A stretch of 64,000 nucleotides of DNA from Glycomyces arizonensis DSM 44726 (GTDB lineage: Bacteria > Actinomycetota > Actinomycetes > Mycobacteriales > Micromonosporaceae): NCBI RefSeq assembly GCF_000482705.1, contig NZ_AXWO01000024.1, positions 1 through 64,000 of the forward strand, in the 5' to 3' direction. The notes under the pieces are model-generated. The model was not told the origin of the DNA, ran no database searches, and worked only from the letters and a program-made list of their open reading frames with translations. Below are positions 8,588 to 17,613 of the stretch, in pieces (position 1 is the first letter of the stretch; every line of letters starts with the position of its first letter). The translations under genes and the position numbers were made by a program.

Positions 8588-9945
8588 GCGCGCACCTCAG
8601 CGGTGCGCACTTCGTCGATGGCCTCGGCGAGCGCGGTCACCAGCAGGTCGGTCTCCGCTTCGGCGAGCGTCAAGGGCGGCATGACGATCACGGTGTCGCC
8701 GAGGGGCCGCAGCCATACGCCGCGCCTGCGGGCGGCCTGGCAGACGTCGAAGCCGGTGCGGGCCGAGCGCGGGCGCACCTCGACGCCGATCATCGTGCCG
8801 AGCCCGCGGATCTCGGCCACCTGCTCGTGGTCCGCAAGGGGTTCGAGGAGTTTGCGGAGGCGTTCGCCGAGGCGCGCGGCCTGGCCGACCACGTCCTGCT
8901 CGGCCATGACGCGGAGGTTGGCCAGCGCGGCGGCGCAGCACAGCGGGTTGCCGGTGTAGGTGTGGCCGTGGAAGAACGTGCGCGGCCCGGTGTCGCCGGG
9001 GCGGGCGAGGAAGGCGTCGTAGACGTGTTCGGCGGCGAGCACGGCCGAGAGCGGCAGGTAGCCGCCCGTGATGCCCTTGCCGCAGGTGAGGAGGTCGGGG
9101 GCGACGCCGGCGTGCTCGGCGGCCCACATCGTCCCCGTGCGACCGAAGCCGGTGGCGACCTCGTCGAAGATCAGGAGCGCGCCGTGGGCGTCGGCGAGCT
9201 CGCGCGCGGCGCGCAGGAAGGACGCGTCGTAGTCGAACATGCCCGCCGCGCCTTGGATCATGGGCTCGACGATGACGGCGCAGACCTCGTCGCCGTGGGC
9301 GCGCATGACCGACCGGAGCGCGGCGACGGCTGTGGCGTTGCGGTCCTCGCCGAGGGCGCGGTCGCCCGGCGAGGGGACGCCGACGGTCTCCAGCAGCAGG
9401 GGCCGGTAGGTGGCGTGGAAGAGGTCGTGGCCGCCGACGGCGACGGCGCCGAGGGTGTCGCCGTGGTAGGCGTGCTGGAGCCGCACGAACTTGGGGCGCG
9501 CGCGGCCGGTCTGGTGTGAGTACTGATAGGCGATCTTGAGGGCGGCCTCGACGGCGGAGGAGCCGTCTCCGGCGTAGAAGACCTTCGTCAGCTCGGGGCC
9601 GTCGCCCCGCGGGGCCGAGGCGATGAGGGTCTCGGCGAGTTCGATGCCGGGGGTGTGGGTGGTGCCGAGGAACGTGGTGTGGTCGAGCTTGGCGAGCTGC
9701 GCGGTGATCGCGGCGTTGACCTCGGGGTGGCAGTGGCCGAGCGTGGTGGTCCACAGCGAGGAGACGCCGTCGAGATAGCGGCGGCCGTCGACGTCGATCA
9801 GCCAGGGGCCCTCGGCCCGCTCGACCACTGTGGGCTCATCGTCGACCCAGGTGGCGTGCTGGGTGAACGGATGCCAGACGGAGGCGGCGTCGCGGGCGAC
9901 CCAGGAGGTGCTGTTGTGGGAGGCACTGTCGCTGATGGTCATCAC
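8584..9945 (-). CDS. bioA: Adenosylmethionine-8-amino-7-oxononanoate aminotransferase (BioA)
   Basis: A 453-residue class-III aminotransferase that makes 7,8-diaminopelargonate from KAPA, normally with S-adenosylmethionine as amino donor. The start region [10 protein letters not shown], the [14 protein letters not shown] cofactor loop (about 126-139), the PLP-binding Asp in [15 protein letters not shown] (about 258-271) and Schiff-base K290 in [11 protein letters not shown] are all diagnostic of BioA rather than other class-III enzymes. Two adjacent ATGs (9945, 9942) are possible starts. It is the first gene of the operon, so the upstream region should carry the biotin-responsive promoter. 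Confidence 0.97.
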   Translation of the reverse strand: MMTISDSASHNSTSWVARDAASVWHPFTQHATWVDDEPTVVERAEGPWLIDVDGRRYLDGVSSLWTTTLGHCHPEVNAAITAQLAKLDHTTFLGTTHTPGIELAETLIASAPRGDGPELTKVFYAGDGSSAVEAALKIAYQYSHQTGRARPKFVRLQHAYHGDTLGAVAVGGHDLFHATYRPLLLETVGVPSPGDRALGEDRNATAVAALRSVMRAHGDEVCAVIVEPMIQGAAGMFDYDASFLRAARELADAHGALLIFDEVATGFGRTGTMWAAEHAGVAPDLLTCGKGITGGYLPLSAVLAAEHVYDAFLARPGDTGPRTFFHGHTYTGNPLCCAAALANLRVMAEQDVVGQAARLGERLRKLLEPLADHEQVAEIRGLGTMIGVEVRPRSARTGFDVCQAARRRGVWLRPLGDTVIVMPPLTLAEAETDLLVTALAEAIDEVRTAEVRA

Positions 9946-10314
9946 CGGTTCCCTCTTATTGGATTCCTACAAAGTTCTTTGGAGGATAGTGGACCGCAGC
10001 CGAGAACGTTCCTCAGCCCGAGCGGCGATGCGCGCTGGCACCGCGTCCTTGCGCAGCCGCAGAGGCGCGGTTATATGTTATAAGATATAACCTCCACATT
10101 GCTTCCCTCACGAGGGCGCGCTGGTCGATGCAGTGCCAGATCGTCACTCTGCCCTCGCGCTCGCGCGAGCTCGGCTCTTCTTGGGGCGCACCTTGGTCGA
10201 GGCTTCAACCGACCGCTCGGTAACTACTCATACCCGTTGGGGCCTAATATGACCGAGACGGGTTGAACGCCGATCCTCCGTCCTGGTTTCTGCACTTTGA
10301 ACAGACTGGGGCAC
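9946..10314. promoter_or_regulatory. bioA/MFS intergenic region with two dyads
   Basis: No gene in this stretch. Two candidate operators are visible. CAAAG-TT-CTTTG (9970-9981) is a 12-bp palindrome 25 bp upstream of bioA, where it would overlap the promoter or leader. A nearly perfect 24-bp dyad spans 10069-10092: arms GGTTATAT and ATATAACC flank GTTATAAG, whose core TTATAA is itself palindromic. The second is strikingly AT-rich for this genome. Neither matches the classical BirA operator as I know it; either could serve a biotin regulator. Binding is inferred only. Confidence 0.5.
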
Positions 10315-10343
10315 TTGACAAAAACTGCCGCCACCGTCAGACT
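10315..10343 (+). promoter_or_regulatory. Candidate sigma70-type promoter of the MFS gene
   Basis: A perfect TTGACA (10315-10320) is followed 17 nt later by CAGACT (10338-10343), with AGACTA one base further as an alternative -10. It lies 74 bp before the GTG at 10417, and would sit inside the coding region if the earlier ATG at 10297 were used; that argues for the GTG start. Confidence 0.5.
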
Positions 10344-10416
10344 AGTGACACTTGCGGCAATCGCGGAGGATTGTCGCTTACCTCCCCCTTCAGGCAGGCT
10401 TCTCGAGGAAGGCTTT

Positions 10417-11736
10417 GTGTCGCAACAGAATTCCGAATCGCCCGATGCCAGTGCGCCCGCTGCTCCAGAAGAGGAACGCAAGCCCACGTTCGGCGACGTC
10501 TTCGGCAACCGGGAAGCCGCCGCATTCCTAGCCGCATTCTGCCTCTCCAGCGCCGGCGCCATGCTCAACCGCGTCGCCGTCACCTTCCTGGTCTGGAGCA
10601 ACACCAACTCCGCCGCCCTCGCCGCCGCCTCCTTCGCCATCAGCTTCGCGCCCTACCTCGGCCTCGCCCAGCTCCTCGGCGCCATCGTGGACCGCTACGC
10701 CTACCGCAGCGTGATGATCCTGTGCGACCTCCTGCGCGCGGCCCTGGTGGCGCTGCTGCTCATCCCCGGCATGCCCGTCCCGGTCATGATGATCGTCGTC
10801 TTCGCCATCGCCGCCGTCCAGCCGGCCTACTCCGCGGCCCGCACCGCCACCCTCGCCCAGGTCGTCACCGGCGAGGCCCTCCCGGTCGCCATCGCGCTCA
10901 ACCTCAGCGCCTCGGGCGTCGCCCAGATCATCGGCTACCTCTCCGGCGGCCTGCTCGCCGCCATCGACCCGTACACGGCCCTGGCCATCAACGCCGCCAT
11001 GTTCACCCTCAGCGCGCTCACGGTGTTCCTGCTCGTCGAGCACCGCCCGTCGGCCAACCGCCACGAGGAGCGCAGGCACGTGCTGGTCGAGACCGGCGCT
11101 GGCCTGAAGATGCTGCGCGAGAACCGGGTCCTGCGCACCGTCTCCCTCTCCATGTGGGGGCTGTACGCGCTGGCGGCCGTCCCCGAGGGCGTGGCGGTGC
11201 TGTGGGCCGTCCATCTGGGCGGCGGTTCGGTCACGCAGGGAGCGATCATGGCCGTCGACGCGGCCGCCGCCATCGTCGGGCTGCTGCTGTTCACCCGTTT
11301 CGTGCGGCCGTCGCTGCGCGACCGGCTGATCCGCCCGCTGGCCTTCGCCGCCCCGCTGGTGCTGGTGACGGCGCTGCTCGATCCGCCGCTGTACGGGGTC
11401 GTCCTCATCGCGATCGGGATCGGGCTGTCCACGGCCATCATGGCGCCGCTGAACGGCACGCTCGCCCAGTGCATCCCCGACGGGTGGCGCGGCAGGATCG
11501 TCTCTGCGGTGAACGGCGGACTCCAGCTGTGCCAGGGCGCGGCGATCGCCGCGGTCGGGTTCGTGGCCGAGCTGGGCGTGCCGGTGCCGTACGTGGTCGG
11601 CGTCTGGGGGCTCCTGGGCCTGGGGATCATGGCGCTGGTGACGCGCAACTGGCCCAGCGCCGAGGAGATCCGGGCCGCGAAGGCCGCCGCCGCGCCGCCG
11701 CGACCCGACCCCGTGGCCCGAGACGCCGCCGCCTGA
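10417..11736 (+). CDS. MFS transporter, probable efflux pump
   Basis: A 439-residue protein with 12 predicted membrane helices after a polar N-terminal segment of about 30 residues. The FGNREAAAFLAAFCLS start, the GAIVDRYAYRSVMILCDLLR loop (MFS motif-A-like D-R/K pattern between helices 2 and 3) and the long central loop at the middle place it with drug- or siderophore-exporting MFS families such as the MFS_3/EntS type. GTG at 10417 is chosen because GAGGAAGG lies just upstream; an in-frame ATG at 10297 adds 40 residues of non-conserved sequence and overlaps a good promoter. The substrate is unknown. The next gene begins 98 bp later on the same strand. Confidence 0.85.
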   Translation: MSQQNSESPDASAPAAPEEERKPTFGDVFGNREAAAFLAAFCLSSAGAMLNRVAVTFLVWSNTNSAALAAASFAISFAPYLGLAQLLGAIVDRYAYRSVMILCDLLRAALVALLLIPGMPVPVMMIVVFAIAAVQPAYSAARTATLAQVVTGEALPVAIALNLSASGVAQIIGYLSGGLLAAIDPYTALAINAAMFTLSALTVFLLVEHRPSANRHEERRHVLVETGAGLKMLRENRVLRTVSLSMWGLYALAAVPEGVAVLWAVHLGGGSVTQGAIMAVDAAAAIVGLLLFTRFVRPSLRDRLIRPLAFAAPLVLVTALLDPPLYGVVLIAIGIGLSTAIMAPLNGTLAQCIPDGWRGRIVSAVNGGLQLCQGAAIAAVGFVAELGVPVPYVVGVWGLLGLGIMALVTRNWPSAEEIRAAKAAAAPPRPDPVARDAAA

Positions 11737-11833
11737 CCGGGGACCGCCCCTCCCCCGGAGGACGCCGCTGTTTCGCTCCCTGCCTTGGGAGCTAGGCTCG
11801 ACTGGTCCTGACCAGGTATCACAGGAGAGCGTT

Positions 11834-13078
11834 GTGGAACACAGCAAGACCGTCGAGCTGCGCGGGCACCTCATCGACCAGGGCGTCTTCGCCCGCGTCA
11901 TGGACGATGTCCTCGAGTACTCGGGGGCCTATTCGATCGACCGGTTCGACGTGGGGCGTCACCACACCGACGAGTCCTACGTCCAGCTGACGATCTCGGC
12001 CGAGACCCCCGAACTGCTCGAGCGCATCGTCATGCGCCTGCAGACGCACGGGGCGAACCCGCTCGATCCGGGCGTGGCGACGGTCAGGCCGGCCCCGAGC
12101 GACGGCGTGTTCCCCGAGGACTTCTACTCGACGACGAACTTCGACACCCGCATCCGACTCAATGGCGCCTGGATCGACGTCGAGAACTCGGAGATGGACT
12201 GCGGCATCATCGTCGCGCCCGACCACGGCTCCGCGCGGACCCTGCCGGTCTCGGACGTGCGCGCCGGTGAGCTGGTCGTCTGCGGCGGCGAGGGCGTCAA
12301 GGTCCTGCCGCTGCCCGAGCCCGAGCGGGACGACCCGGAGTCCTCGAACTTCGAGTTCATGAACTCGGGCGTCTCCTCGGAGCGCCCGCAGGCCCTCCAG
12401 GTGCGCCAGATCGCCGAGCGGATGCGCGAGGTCAAGGCACGCGGCGAGAAGATCCTGTGGGTCGGCGGCCCGGCGATCGTCCACACCGGCGCGGGCAAGG
12501 CGCTCGAGGCGCTCATCGACGAGGGGTACGTGGACATCCTCTTCGCGGGCAATGCTCTTGCGGCCCATGACATCGAGTCGTCGCTGTTCGGCACCTCGCT
12601 GGGCGTGGACCTCGACAAGGGCCACGGCGTCCCCCACGGCCACGAGCACCACATCCGCGCGATCAACAAGATCCGCGCCTCCGGTTCGATCGCCGACGCG
12701 GTGGCCGAGGGCGTGCTGCGCCGCGGCATCATGCATTCGCTGGTCAAGAACGGGAAGCAGTATGTGCTGGTCGGCTCGGTGCGCGACGACGGGCCGCTGC
12801 CGGACGTCTACACCGACGTCATCGAGGGCCAGCGGGCCATGCGCTCGCAGCTGCCCGGCGTCGGCTTCGCGATCATGGTGGCGACGATGCTGCACTCGAT
12901 CGCCACGGGGAACCTGCTGCCGGCCTCGGTGCCGCTGGTGAGCGTCGACATCAACCCGGCGACGGTCACGAAGCTGGCCGACCGCGGTTCGGCGCAGGCG
13001 ATCGGCGTCATCACCGACATCGGCCTGTTCTGCGAGCAGCTGGCCGGGGAGCTCGTCGTCGGCTACAAGCGGGATTAG
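11834..13078 (+). CDS. LOR/SDH-domain protein (TIGR00300 type), putative ornithine cyclodeaminase
   Basis: A 414-residue protein of the family first seen as the C-terminal part of LOR/SDH-related proteins. In archaea a stand-alone member acts as an NAD-dependent ornithine cyclodeaminase (ornithine to proline plus ammonia), and in cyanobacteria the same domain is the C-terminal half of AgrE/ArgZ, fused to arginine dihydrolase. Here the dihydrolase domain is absent. Visible marks are the N-terminal RGHLIDQGVFARVMD, the nucleotide-binding stretch ILWVGGPAIVHTGAGKAL (about 213-230) and AGNALAAHDIE (about 242-252). It starts with GTG behind AGGAGA. The cyclodeaminase role is by homology; an arginine or ornithine salvage role is plausible, but no arginine genes are adjacent. 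Confidence 0.85.
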   Translation: MEHSKTVELRGHLIDQGVFARVMDDVLEYSGAYSIDRFDVGRHHTDESYVQLTISAETPELLERIVMRLQTHGANPLDPGVATVRPAPSDGVFPEDFYSTTNFDTRIRLNGAWIDVENSEMDCGIIVAPDHGSARTLPVSDVRAGELVVCGGEGVKVLPLPEPERDDPESSNFEFMNSGVSSERPQALQVRQIAERMREVKARGEKILWVGGPAIVHTGAGKALEALIDEGYVDILFAGNALAAHDIESSLFGTSLGVDLDKGHGVPHGHEHHIRAINKIRASGSIADAVAEGVLRRGIMHSLVKNGKQYVLVGSVRDDGPLPDVYTDVIEGQRAMRSQLPGVGFAIMVATMLHSIATGNLLPASVPLVSVDINPATVTKLADRGSAQAIGVITDIGLFCEQLAGELVVGYKRD

Positions 13079-13140
13079 CGCCCGGAACGGGCGGACGGCG
13101 TTCGTCCGGGGTTCGCGGACGGCCCCTGAAAGTGCTGCGT

Positions 13141-13179
13141 GACCGGTCCTCTCGCGATGCCGCGAGCGGACCGGTCTTT
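13141..13179 (+). terminator. Strong hairpin terminator after the LOR/SDH gene
   Basis: GACCGGTCC plus CTCGCG pair with CGCGAG plus GGACCGGTC around an ATGC loop, a 15-bp stem with a single mismatch, followed by TTTGG. It begins 62 bp after the stop codon and insulates the xyloglucanase promoter downstream. Confidence 0.8.
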
Positions 13180-13214
13180 GGCATCACGCGCTGGTGGTTT
13201 ATCGTGAACATTGA

Positions 13215-13243
13215 TTGACATTACATCGATACATGTTTATATT
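13215..13243 (+). promoter_or_regulatory. Near-consensus promoter of the GH74 gene
   Basis: TTGACA (13215-13220), 17-bp spacer, TATATT (13238-13243). This is close to the sigma70/HrdB consensus in an AT-rich island of an otherwise GC-rich region. The spacer and -10 contain ATCGAT and ACATGT, two short palindromes that a repressor could use. The start codon is 79 bp downstream of the -10, leaving a leader of about 70 nt. Confidence 0.7.
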
Positions 13244-13321
13244 TGGTCGGATAGTCAAACAAGGCGTCCCGGCCGCGGTCGGGGGCGAAAGCCGCGGGCG
13301 CCGCCGATCGAAAGCAGATCG

Positions 13322-16054
13322 ATGAGGAAGAGCAGACTCCTCGGGCTCTTGAGCGTCGGCGCGGTCACCGCGGCGACCGCAACCTTCGTTCAAGCGACCG
13401 CCCATTCGCAGACCCTTGAGCCGGACCAGGCCGAGACCTACACCTGGAGCAACGCCGCCATAGCCGGTGGCGGTTTCGTCCCTGGGATCGTGTTCAACGA
13501 GACCGAGGCCGACCTGATCTACGCCCGCACCGACGTCGGCGGCCTCTACCGCTGGCAGGAGGACTCGCAGACCTGGAAGCCCCTGCTCGACTGGGTCGGC
13601 TGGGACGACTGGGGCTACACCGGCGTCGTCTCCGTCGCCACCGACCCGGTCGAACCGAATCGCGTCTACGCGGCGGTCGGGACCTACACCAACGACTGGG
13701 ACCCCAACAACGGCGCCGTCCTCTACTCCGAGGACTACGGCGAGACGTGGGGCGTCGCCGAGCTCCCGTTCAAACAGGGCGGCAACATGCCCGGCCGCGG
13801 CATGGGCGAACGGCTCGCCATCGACCCGAGCGACAACTCCACGCTCTACCTCGGCACGCCGAGCGGCAACGGGCTGTGGAAGTCCACCGACTACGGCCGC
13901 ACCTGGGCCGAGGTCACCAGCTTCCCCGATCCCGGCGACTTCGTCGTCACCCCGGGCGACCCCTACCTCGGTGACGACCAGGGCGTCATCTGGATCGAGT
14001 TCGACCCCGACGCCGGGAAGACCTACGTCGGCGTCGCCGACCCCGACAACCCCGTCTACGTCTCCGACGACGACGGCGCCAGCTGGGAGCCCCTGGCCGG
14101 AGCGACGCAGATCGGCACCGTCGACGGCTTCCCCAACATCCCCAAGCAGGCCGCCCTCGACGAGGTGAACGACTACCTCTACATCATCACCGCCTGGGAC
14201 CCCGGCCCCTACAACGGACCGCCGAACGAGGAGGGCACCGAGCGCGGCGGCTCGGTGTGGCGCTACGACACGGCCGCGGGCACGTGGACCGAGATCCACC
14301 CCGGCCCCAACGGCACCGACTACCAGGGCTTCGGCTTCGGCGGCCTGACACTCGACCAGCAGAACCCCGGCACTCTGATGGTCTCGAGCATCAACGCCTG
14401 GTGGCCCGACGAGACCACCTACCGCTCCACCGACTCCGGCGAGACCTGGACCCAGTCGTGGACGCTGAACGGCTGGCCCGACCGCGTCAACCGCTACGAG
14501 ATCGACTACTCCTCGGTCGGCTGGCTCGACTGGGGCGTCACCCCCACCGCGCCGGAGCAGAACCCCAAGTGGGGCTGGATGATCGATTCGATGGCGATCG
14601 ACCCGCACGATTCGGACCGGGTCATGTGGGGCACCGGCGCGACGATCTGGGGCTCGAACGACCTCACCAACTGGGACGCGAACCAGACCTTCCACGTCAC
14701 GCCGATGGTCCACGGCATCGAGGAGACCTCCGTCCAGGACCTGGCCGCCCCGCCCTCGGGACCGGAGCTGTACAGCGCCCTGGGCGACATCGGCGGCTTC
14801 GTCCACACCGACCTCGACGCCGTGCCCGACTCGTTCTACCAGTCGCCCTACCACGTCACCACCACCTCGGTGGACTTCGCCGAGCTCAACCCGGCCGTCG
14901 TCGTCCGCGTCGGCAACGGCGACGAGGCGCCGGGCATCGGCATCTCGTCCGACTCGGGCGGCAACTGGTGGGCCGGGCAGGCGCCGAGCGGCGCCACCGC
15001 CTCGGGCACCGTGGCCATCACGGCGAACGCCTCGGCGATCGTGTGGTCGCCCGAGGGCCTGGCCCCGCAGCGCTCGACCGACTACGGCTCGTCCTGGACG
15101 GCCGTGAGCGGCCTGCCGACCGCCGCGCGGGTGGAGTCCGACCGGGCCGACGCGAGCCGCGTCTACGGCTTCGGCGGCGGGCAGTTCTACTACAGCACCG
15201 ACGGCGGCGCGAGCTTCACCGCCTCGTCGTACTCGGGCTTCCCGGCCTCAGGCAACGTCCGCTTCGGCGCCGTCCCGGGCCACGCGGGCCACGTGTGGCT
15301 CGCGGGCGGGGCCGAGAACGGCGCCTACGGCATGTGGCGCTCGACCGACGGGGGCCAGACGTGGACCGAGGTCTCGGGCTTCGACGCGGCCGACACGGTC
15401 GGCTTCGGCGCCACGGCACCGGGCCAGGACTACCCGGCGATCTACGCCAGCGCCTCGTACGGCGGCGAGCGCGGCATCTGGCGCTCGGTCGACGAGGGGG
15501 CCACGTGGACGCGGATCAACGACGACGAGCACCAGTGGGGCTGGACCGGTTCGGCCATCACCGGCGACCCGGACGTGTTCGGGCGGGTCTACATCGGCAC
15601 CAACGGCCGCGGCGTCATCGTCGGCGAGTCGAGCGACTACGTGCCGCCGGACGACCCCACCACCGATGAACCGACCGACGACGAGCCCACCACTGACGAG
15701 CCGACGACCGAGGAGCCGACGGACGACCCGCCGACCACGCAGGAGCCGAGCGGCGAGTGCGGCGTCGAGGCGTCGACGACCAACAGCTGGCCGGGCGGCT
15801 ACCAGGGCAACGTCACGATCACCAACGGCACCGGGGCCACCAGCGGCGGCTGGACCGTCCAGTGGACGTTCGCGGGCGACGACCAGGTGGCGAACCTGTG
15901 GGGCGGCTCGTGGACGCAGGAGGGCAACACCGTCACGGTGACGAACGCCGACTGGAACGGCGCGATCGCCGCGGGCGGCTCGGTCGAGATCGGCTACACC
16001 GCCTCCGCGAGCGGCACCGCCGGAGTAGTGGAGGCCGCCTGCACGCTGAGCTGA
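13322..16054 (+). CDS. Secreted GH74 xyloglucanase with C-terminal CBM2
   Basis: A 910-residue exported endo-xyloglucanase-type enzyme. ATG at 13322 starts a Sec signal (MRKSRLLGLL, cleavage probably near HS-Q, about 28-30); an earlier in-frame start only adds untranslated-looking sequence that covers the promoter. The double seven-bladed beta-propeller of GH74 is marked by repeated SxDxGxTW-type blades and by both catalytic Asp motifs: ARTDVGGLYRW (D71) and ALGDIGGF (about D489). A Thr/Pro/Glu/Asp linker (about 775-805) leads to a CBM2 cellulose-binding module (about 810-910) with conserved Cys near both ends and surface Trp residues. It acts outside the cell on cellulose-bound xyloglucan. 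Confidence 0.95.
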   Translation: MRKSRLLGLLSVGAVTAATATFVQATAHSQTLEPDQAETYTWSNAAIAGGGFVPGIVFNETEADLIYARTDVGGLYRWQEDSQTWKPLLDWVGWDDWGYTGVVSVATDPVEPNRVYAAVGTYTNDWDPNNGAVLYSEDYGETWGVAELPFKQGGNMPGRGMGERLAIDPSDNSTLYLGTPSGNGLWKSTDYGRTWAEVTSFPDPGDFVVTPGDPYLGDDQGVIWIEFDPDAGKTYVGVADPDNPVYVSDDDGASWEPLAGATQIGTVDGFPNIPKQAALDEVNDYLYIITAWDPGPYNGPPNEEGTERGGSVWRYDTAAGTWTEIHPGPNGTDYQGFGFGGLTLDQQNPGTLMVSSINAWWPDETTYRSTDSGETWTQSWTLNGWPDRVNRYEIDYSSVGWLDWGVTPTAPEQNPKWGWMIDSMAIDPHDSDRVMWGTGATIWGSNDLTNWDANQTFHVTPMVHGIEETSVQDLAAPPSGPELYSALGDIGGFVHTDLDAVPDSFYQSPYHVTTTSVDFAELNPAVVVRVGNGDEAPGIGISSDSGGNWWAGQAPSGATASGTVAITANASAIVWSPEGLAPQRSTDYGSSWTAVSGLPTAARVESDRADASRVYGFGGGQFYYSTDGGASFTASSYSGFPASGNVRFGAVPGHAGHVWLAGGAENGAYGMWRSTDGGQTWTEVSGFDAADTVGFGATAPGQDYPAIYASASYGGERGIWRSVDEGATWTRINDDEHQWGWTGSAITGDPDVFGRVYIGTNGRGVIVGESSDYVPPDDPTTDEPTDDEPTTDEPTTEEPTDDPPTTQEPSGECGVEASTTNSWPGGYQGNVTITNGTGATSGGWTVQWTFAGDDQVANLWGGSWTQEGNTVTVTNADWNGAIAAGGSVEIGYTASASGTAGVVEAACTLS

Positions 16055-16060
16055 TCAATG

Positions 16061-16127
16061 CGGCGCCGGGGAGTGCGGCCCCGGCGCCGCCTCCGTCCGC
16101 CGCCCGCCACCGCGGGCGGCGGACGGA
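16061..16127 (+). terminator. Tandem GC hairpins after the xyloglucanase gene
   Basis: Two adjacent perfect stem-loops. One pairs CGGCGCCGGGG with CCCCGGCGCCG (16061-16089, 11 bp). The other has a 16-bp stem (16092-16127) with a CACC loop. Neither has a T-tract, as is common for actinobacterial terminators. Confidence 0.65.
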
Positions 16128-16209
16128 CCTCGAACCCACAACTCCATGAGGACCGACCCCGACCGTCCACAACCGCATAAGACCGCATCCAACGAGTGAA
16201 AGCAGCGAA

Positions 16210-17442
16210 ATGATACGAACAGTCAGACGCAAGACCGCCGTGCTCGGCACGGCGGCCCTGGCCGCCGCGACCGCACTGGCGTCCTTCGTCCTCGTCAACC
16301 AGTCCGCGGGCGCCGAGACGGCGGCTCCGGGCGACGCCTCAGCGGCATCGGACGTCTCAGCGGCATCCGATGTTTCGGCGGCATCCGATGTTTCGGCGGC
16401 ATCGGATGTTTCGGCGGCACAGTCGTGCGGCGGGGGCGACGCGATCGTGACCGGCAGCCAGTCCTCCGGCTTCACCAGCACCTACCACGGCCAGACCGTC
16501 TACCAGGGCGAGTACTACATCACCGCGATCTGGGAGGCGATCGGCGCGCTCGATCCGAACCGCGGCAGCCAGGAGCGGGTCTCGGTCATGGCCAGCGGCT
16601 GGATCGGCGACGACAACACCATCGACCTGCCCAGCCACACCGCGTTCGAGGTCTGCGGCACGCTGGACACCGGCTATGCCGCCGGCAAGGGGGCGGTGCA
16701 GGCCATCGGGGTGTCCGACGTGTCGGTCCCGTACATGAACATGACGGGAGCCCCCTACTTCGGCATGCGCTTCGCCGACGTCCACGGCCTGCATTTGGGC
16801 GACATCGACATGTATCTCAGCGGCGGTCTCGGCATCCGCTTCGAGCGGGACATGCCCGGCAGCACCGACGTGACGATGGACGACATCTACGTCGAAGGAG
16901 CCGGGAGCCACGCCGTGGAGACGTGGAACATCGACGGGTTCGACATCGGCAGGGTCACCGCCCGCGACGTCGGCGAATCGGGGCTCCTGATCCAGAACTC
17001 CACCGACGGATGGGTCGGCACCGTCGACGGCGACAACGTCGGCTCCGGCACCGGTTACGCGACCTTCCGCATGGCCAACAACAACGGCCAGGAGTCCGAC
17101 GGCGGCTACGACACCAACATCTGGGTGGACAACGTGATCTCCCGGGGCGGCGGACGCGGGGTCTTCTGCGTCTCCCAGTCCGGCGGCGTGGTCATCGAGC
17201 ACGTCGACTTGGCCAACAACGGCAACAACTCGATCCTCATCGAGAACTGCTACAACGTCTCGATCCGCAGCGGCACCGTCAACGGCGGCGGCGAAGTCCG
17301 CGTCGCCGCTCGCGACGAGTTCCCCAACACTCGCGACGTGTGGATCTACCTGGAGGTGAACAACACCTCGGTGCGTGAATCGCCGTGCGGCGAGAACGTC
17401 AACTGGGACATCAGCGGCAACGCGTCGCTGGACATCTGCTGA
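16210..17442 (+). CDS. Secreted right-handed parallel beta-helix protein with DVSAAS-repeat linker
   Basis: A 410-residue exported protein. A Sec signal (MIRTVRRKTAVLGTAALAAA, about 1-36) is followed by a linker of four SAASDV repeats (about 44-67), then from about residue 72 a single domain of short beta-strand coils with Asn/Gly-rich turns (for example VIEHVDLANNGNNSILIENC), the pattern of right-handed parallel beta-helices found in pectate lyases, rhamnogalacturonases and GH28/PL families. Six or so Cys residues are conserved with the neighbour. I cannot assign a catalytic family; a polysaccharide lyase or hydrolase is likely from context between GH74 and another copy. The C-terminal 300 residues are almost identical to the next gene. 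Confidence 0.8.
   Translation: MIRTVRRKTAVLGTAALAAATALASFVLVNQSAGAETAAPGDASAASDVSAASDVSAASDVSAASDVSAAQSCGGGDAIVTGSQSSGFTSTYHGQTVYQGEYYITAIWEAIGALDPNRGSQERVSVMASGWIGDDNTIDLPSHTAFEVCGTLDTGYAAGKGAVQAIGVSDVSVPYMNMTGAPYFGMRFADVHGLHLGDIDMYLSGGLGIRFERDMPGSTDVTMDDIYVEGAGSHAVETWNIDGFDIGRVTARDVGESGLLIQNSTDGWVGTVDGDNVGSGTGYATFRMANNNGQESDGGYDTNIWVDNVISRGGGRGVFCVSQSGGVVIEHVDLANNGNNSILIENCYNVSIRSGTVNGGGEVRVAARDEFPNTRDVWIYLEVNNTSVRESPCGENVNWDISGNASLDIC
16339..16419 (+). repeat. Four 18-bp tandem repeats encoding the SAASDV linker
   Basis: Four in-frame 18-bp units (16339-16410) plus a 9-bp partial unit. Units 3 and 4 differ at one base, and the older ones at a few. The homologue at 17614 lacks the repeat, so it expanded after duplication. 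Such runs change copy number by slippage without breaking the frame. Confidence 0.9.
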
Positions 17443-17452
17443 CACGCGCCAC

Positions 17453-17464
17453 TGAAACGTTCCA
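17453..17464. promoter_or_regulatory. LacI-like imperfect palindrome before the second beta-helix gene
   Basis: TGAAACGTTCCA is a 12-bp dyad with one mismatched pair and a central CG, close in form (GAAAACGTTTTC versus GAAACGTTCC) to the perfect palindrome upstream of the glycosidase at 6036. It lies 150 bp before the start at 17614 and could be the operator of that gene. The similarity may be chance. Confidence 0.4.
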
Positions 17465-17613
17465 ACCGAAAATATCCTTATTGGAGGTGATTGGTCCGAG
17501 ATGTCGAACCGGAGCGGCGAGGTTCCTCCCGCGTTGACGATCCCCGTCGCTCCGGCTCCAATTTAATCGTTTCATTCCAATATCCCGATCAACTCGATCA
17601 AAGGAATCAAGCC

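Noticed and set aside
10297-10416. Upstream ATG start for the MFS transporter
   Set aside because: It covers a TTGACA promoter hexamer; GTG at 10417 has the better ribosome site.
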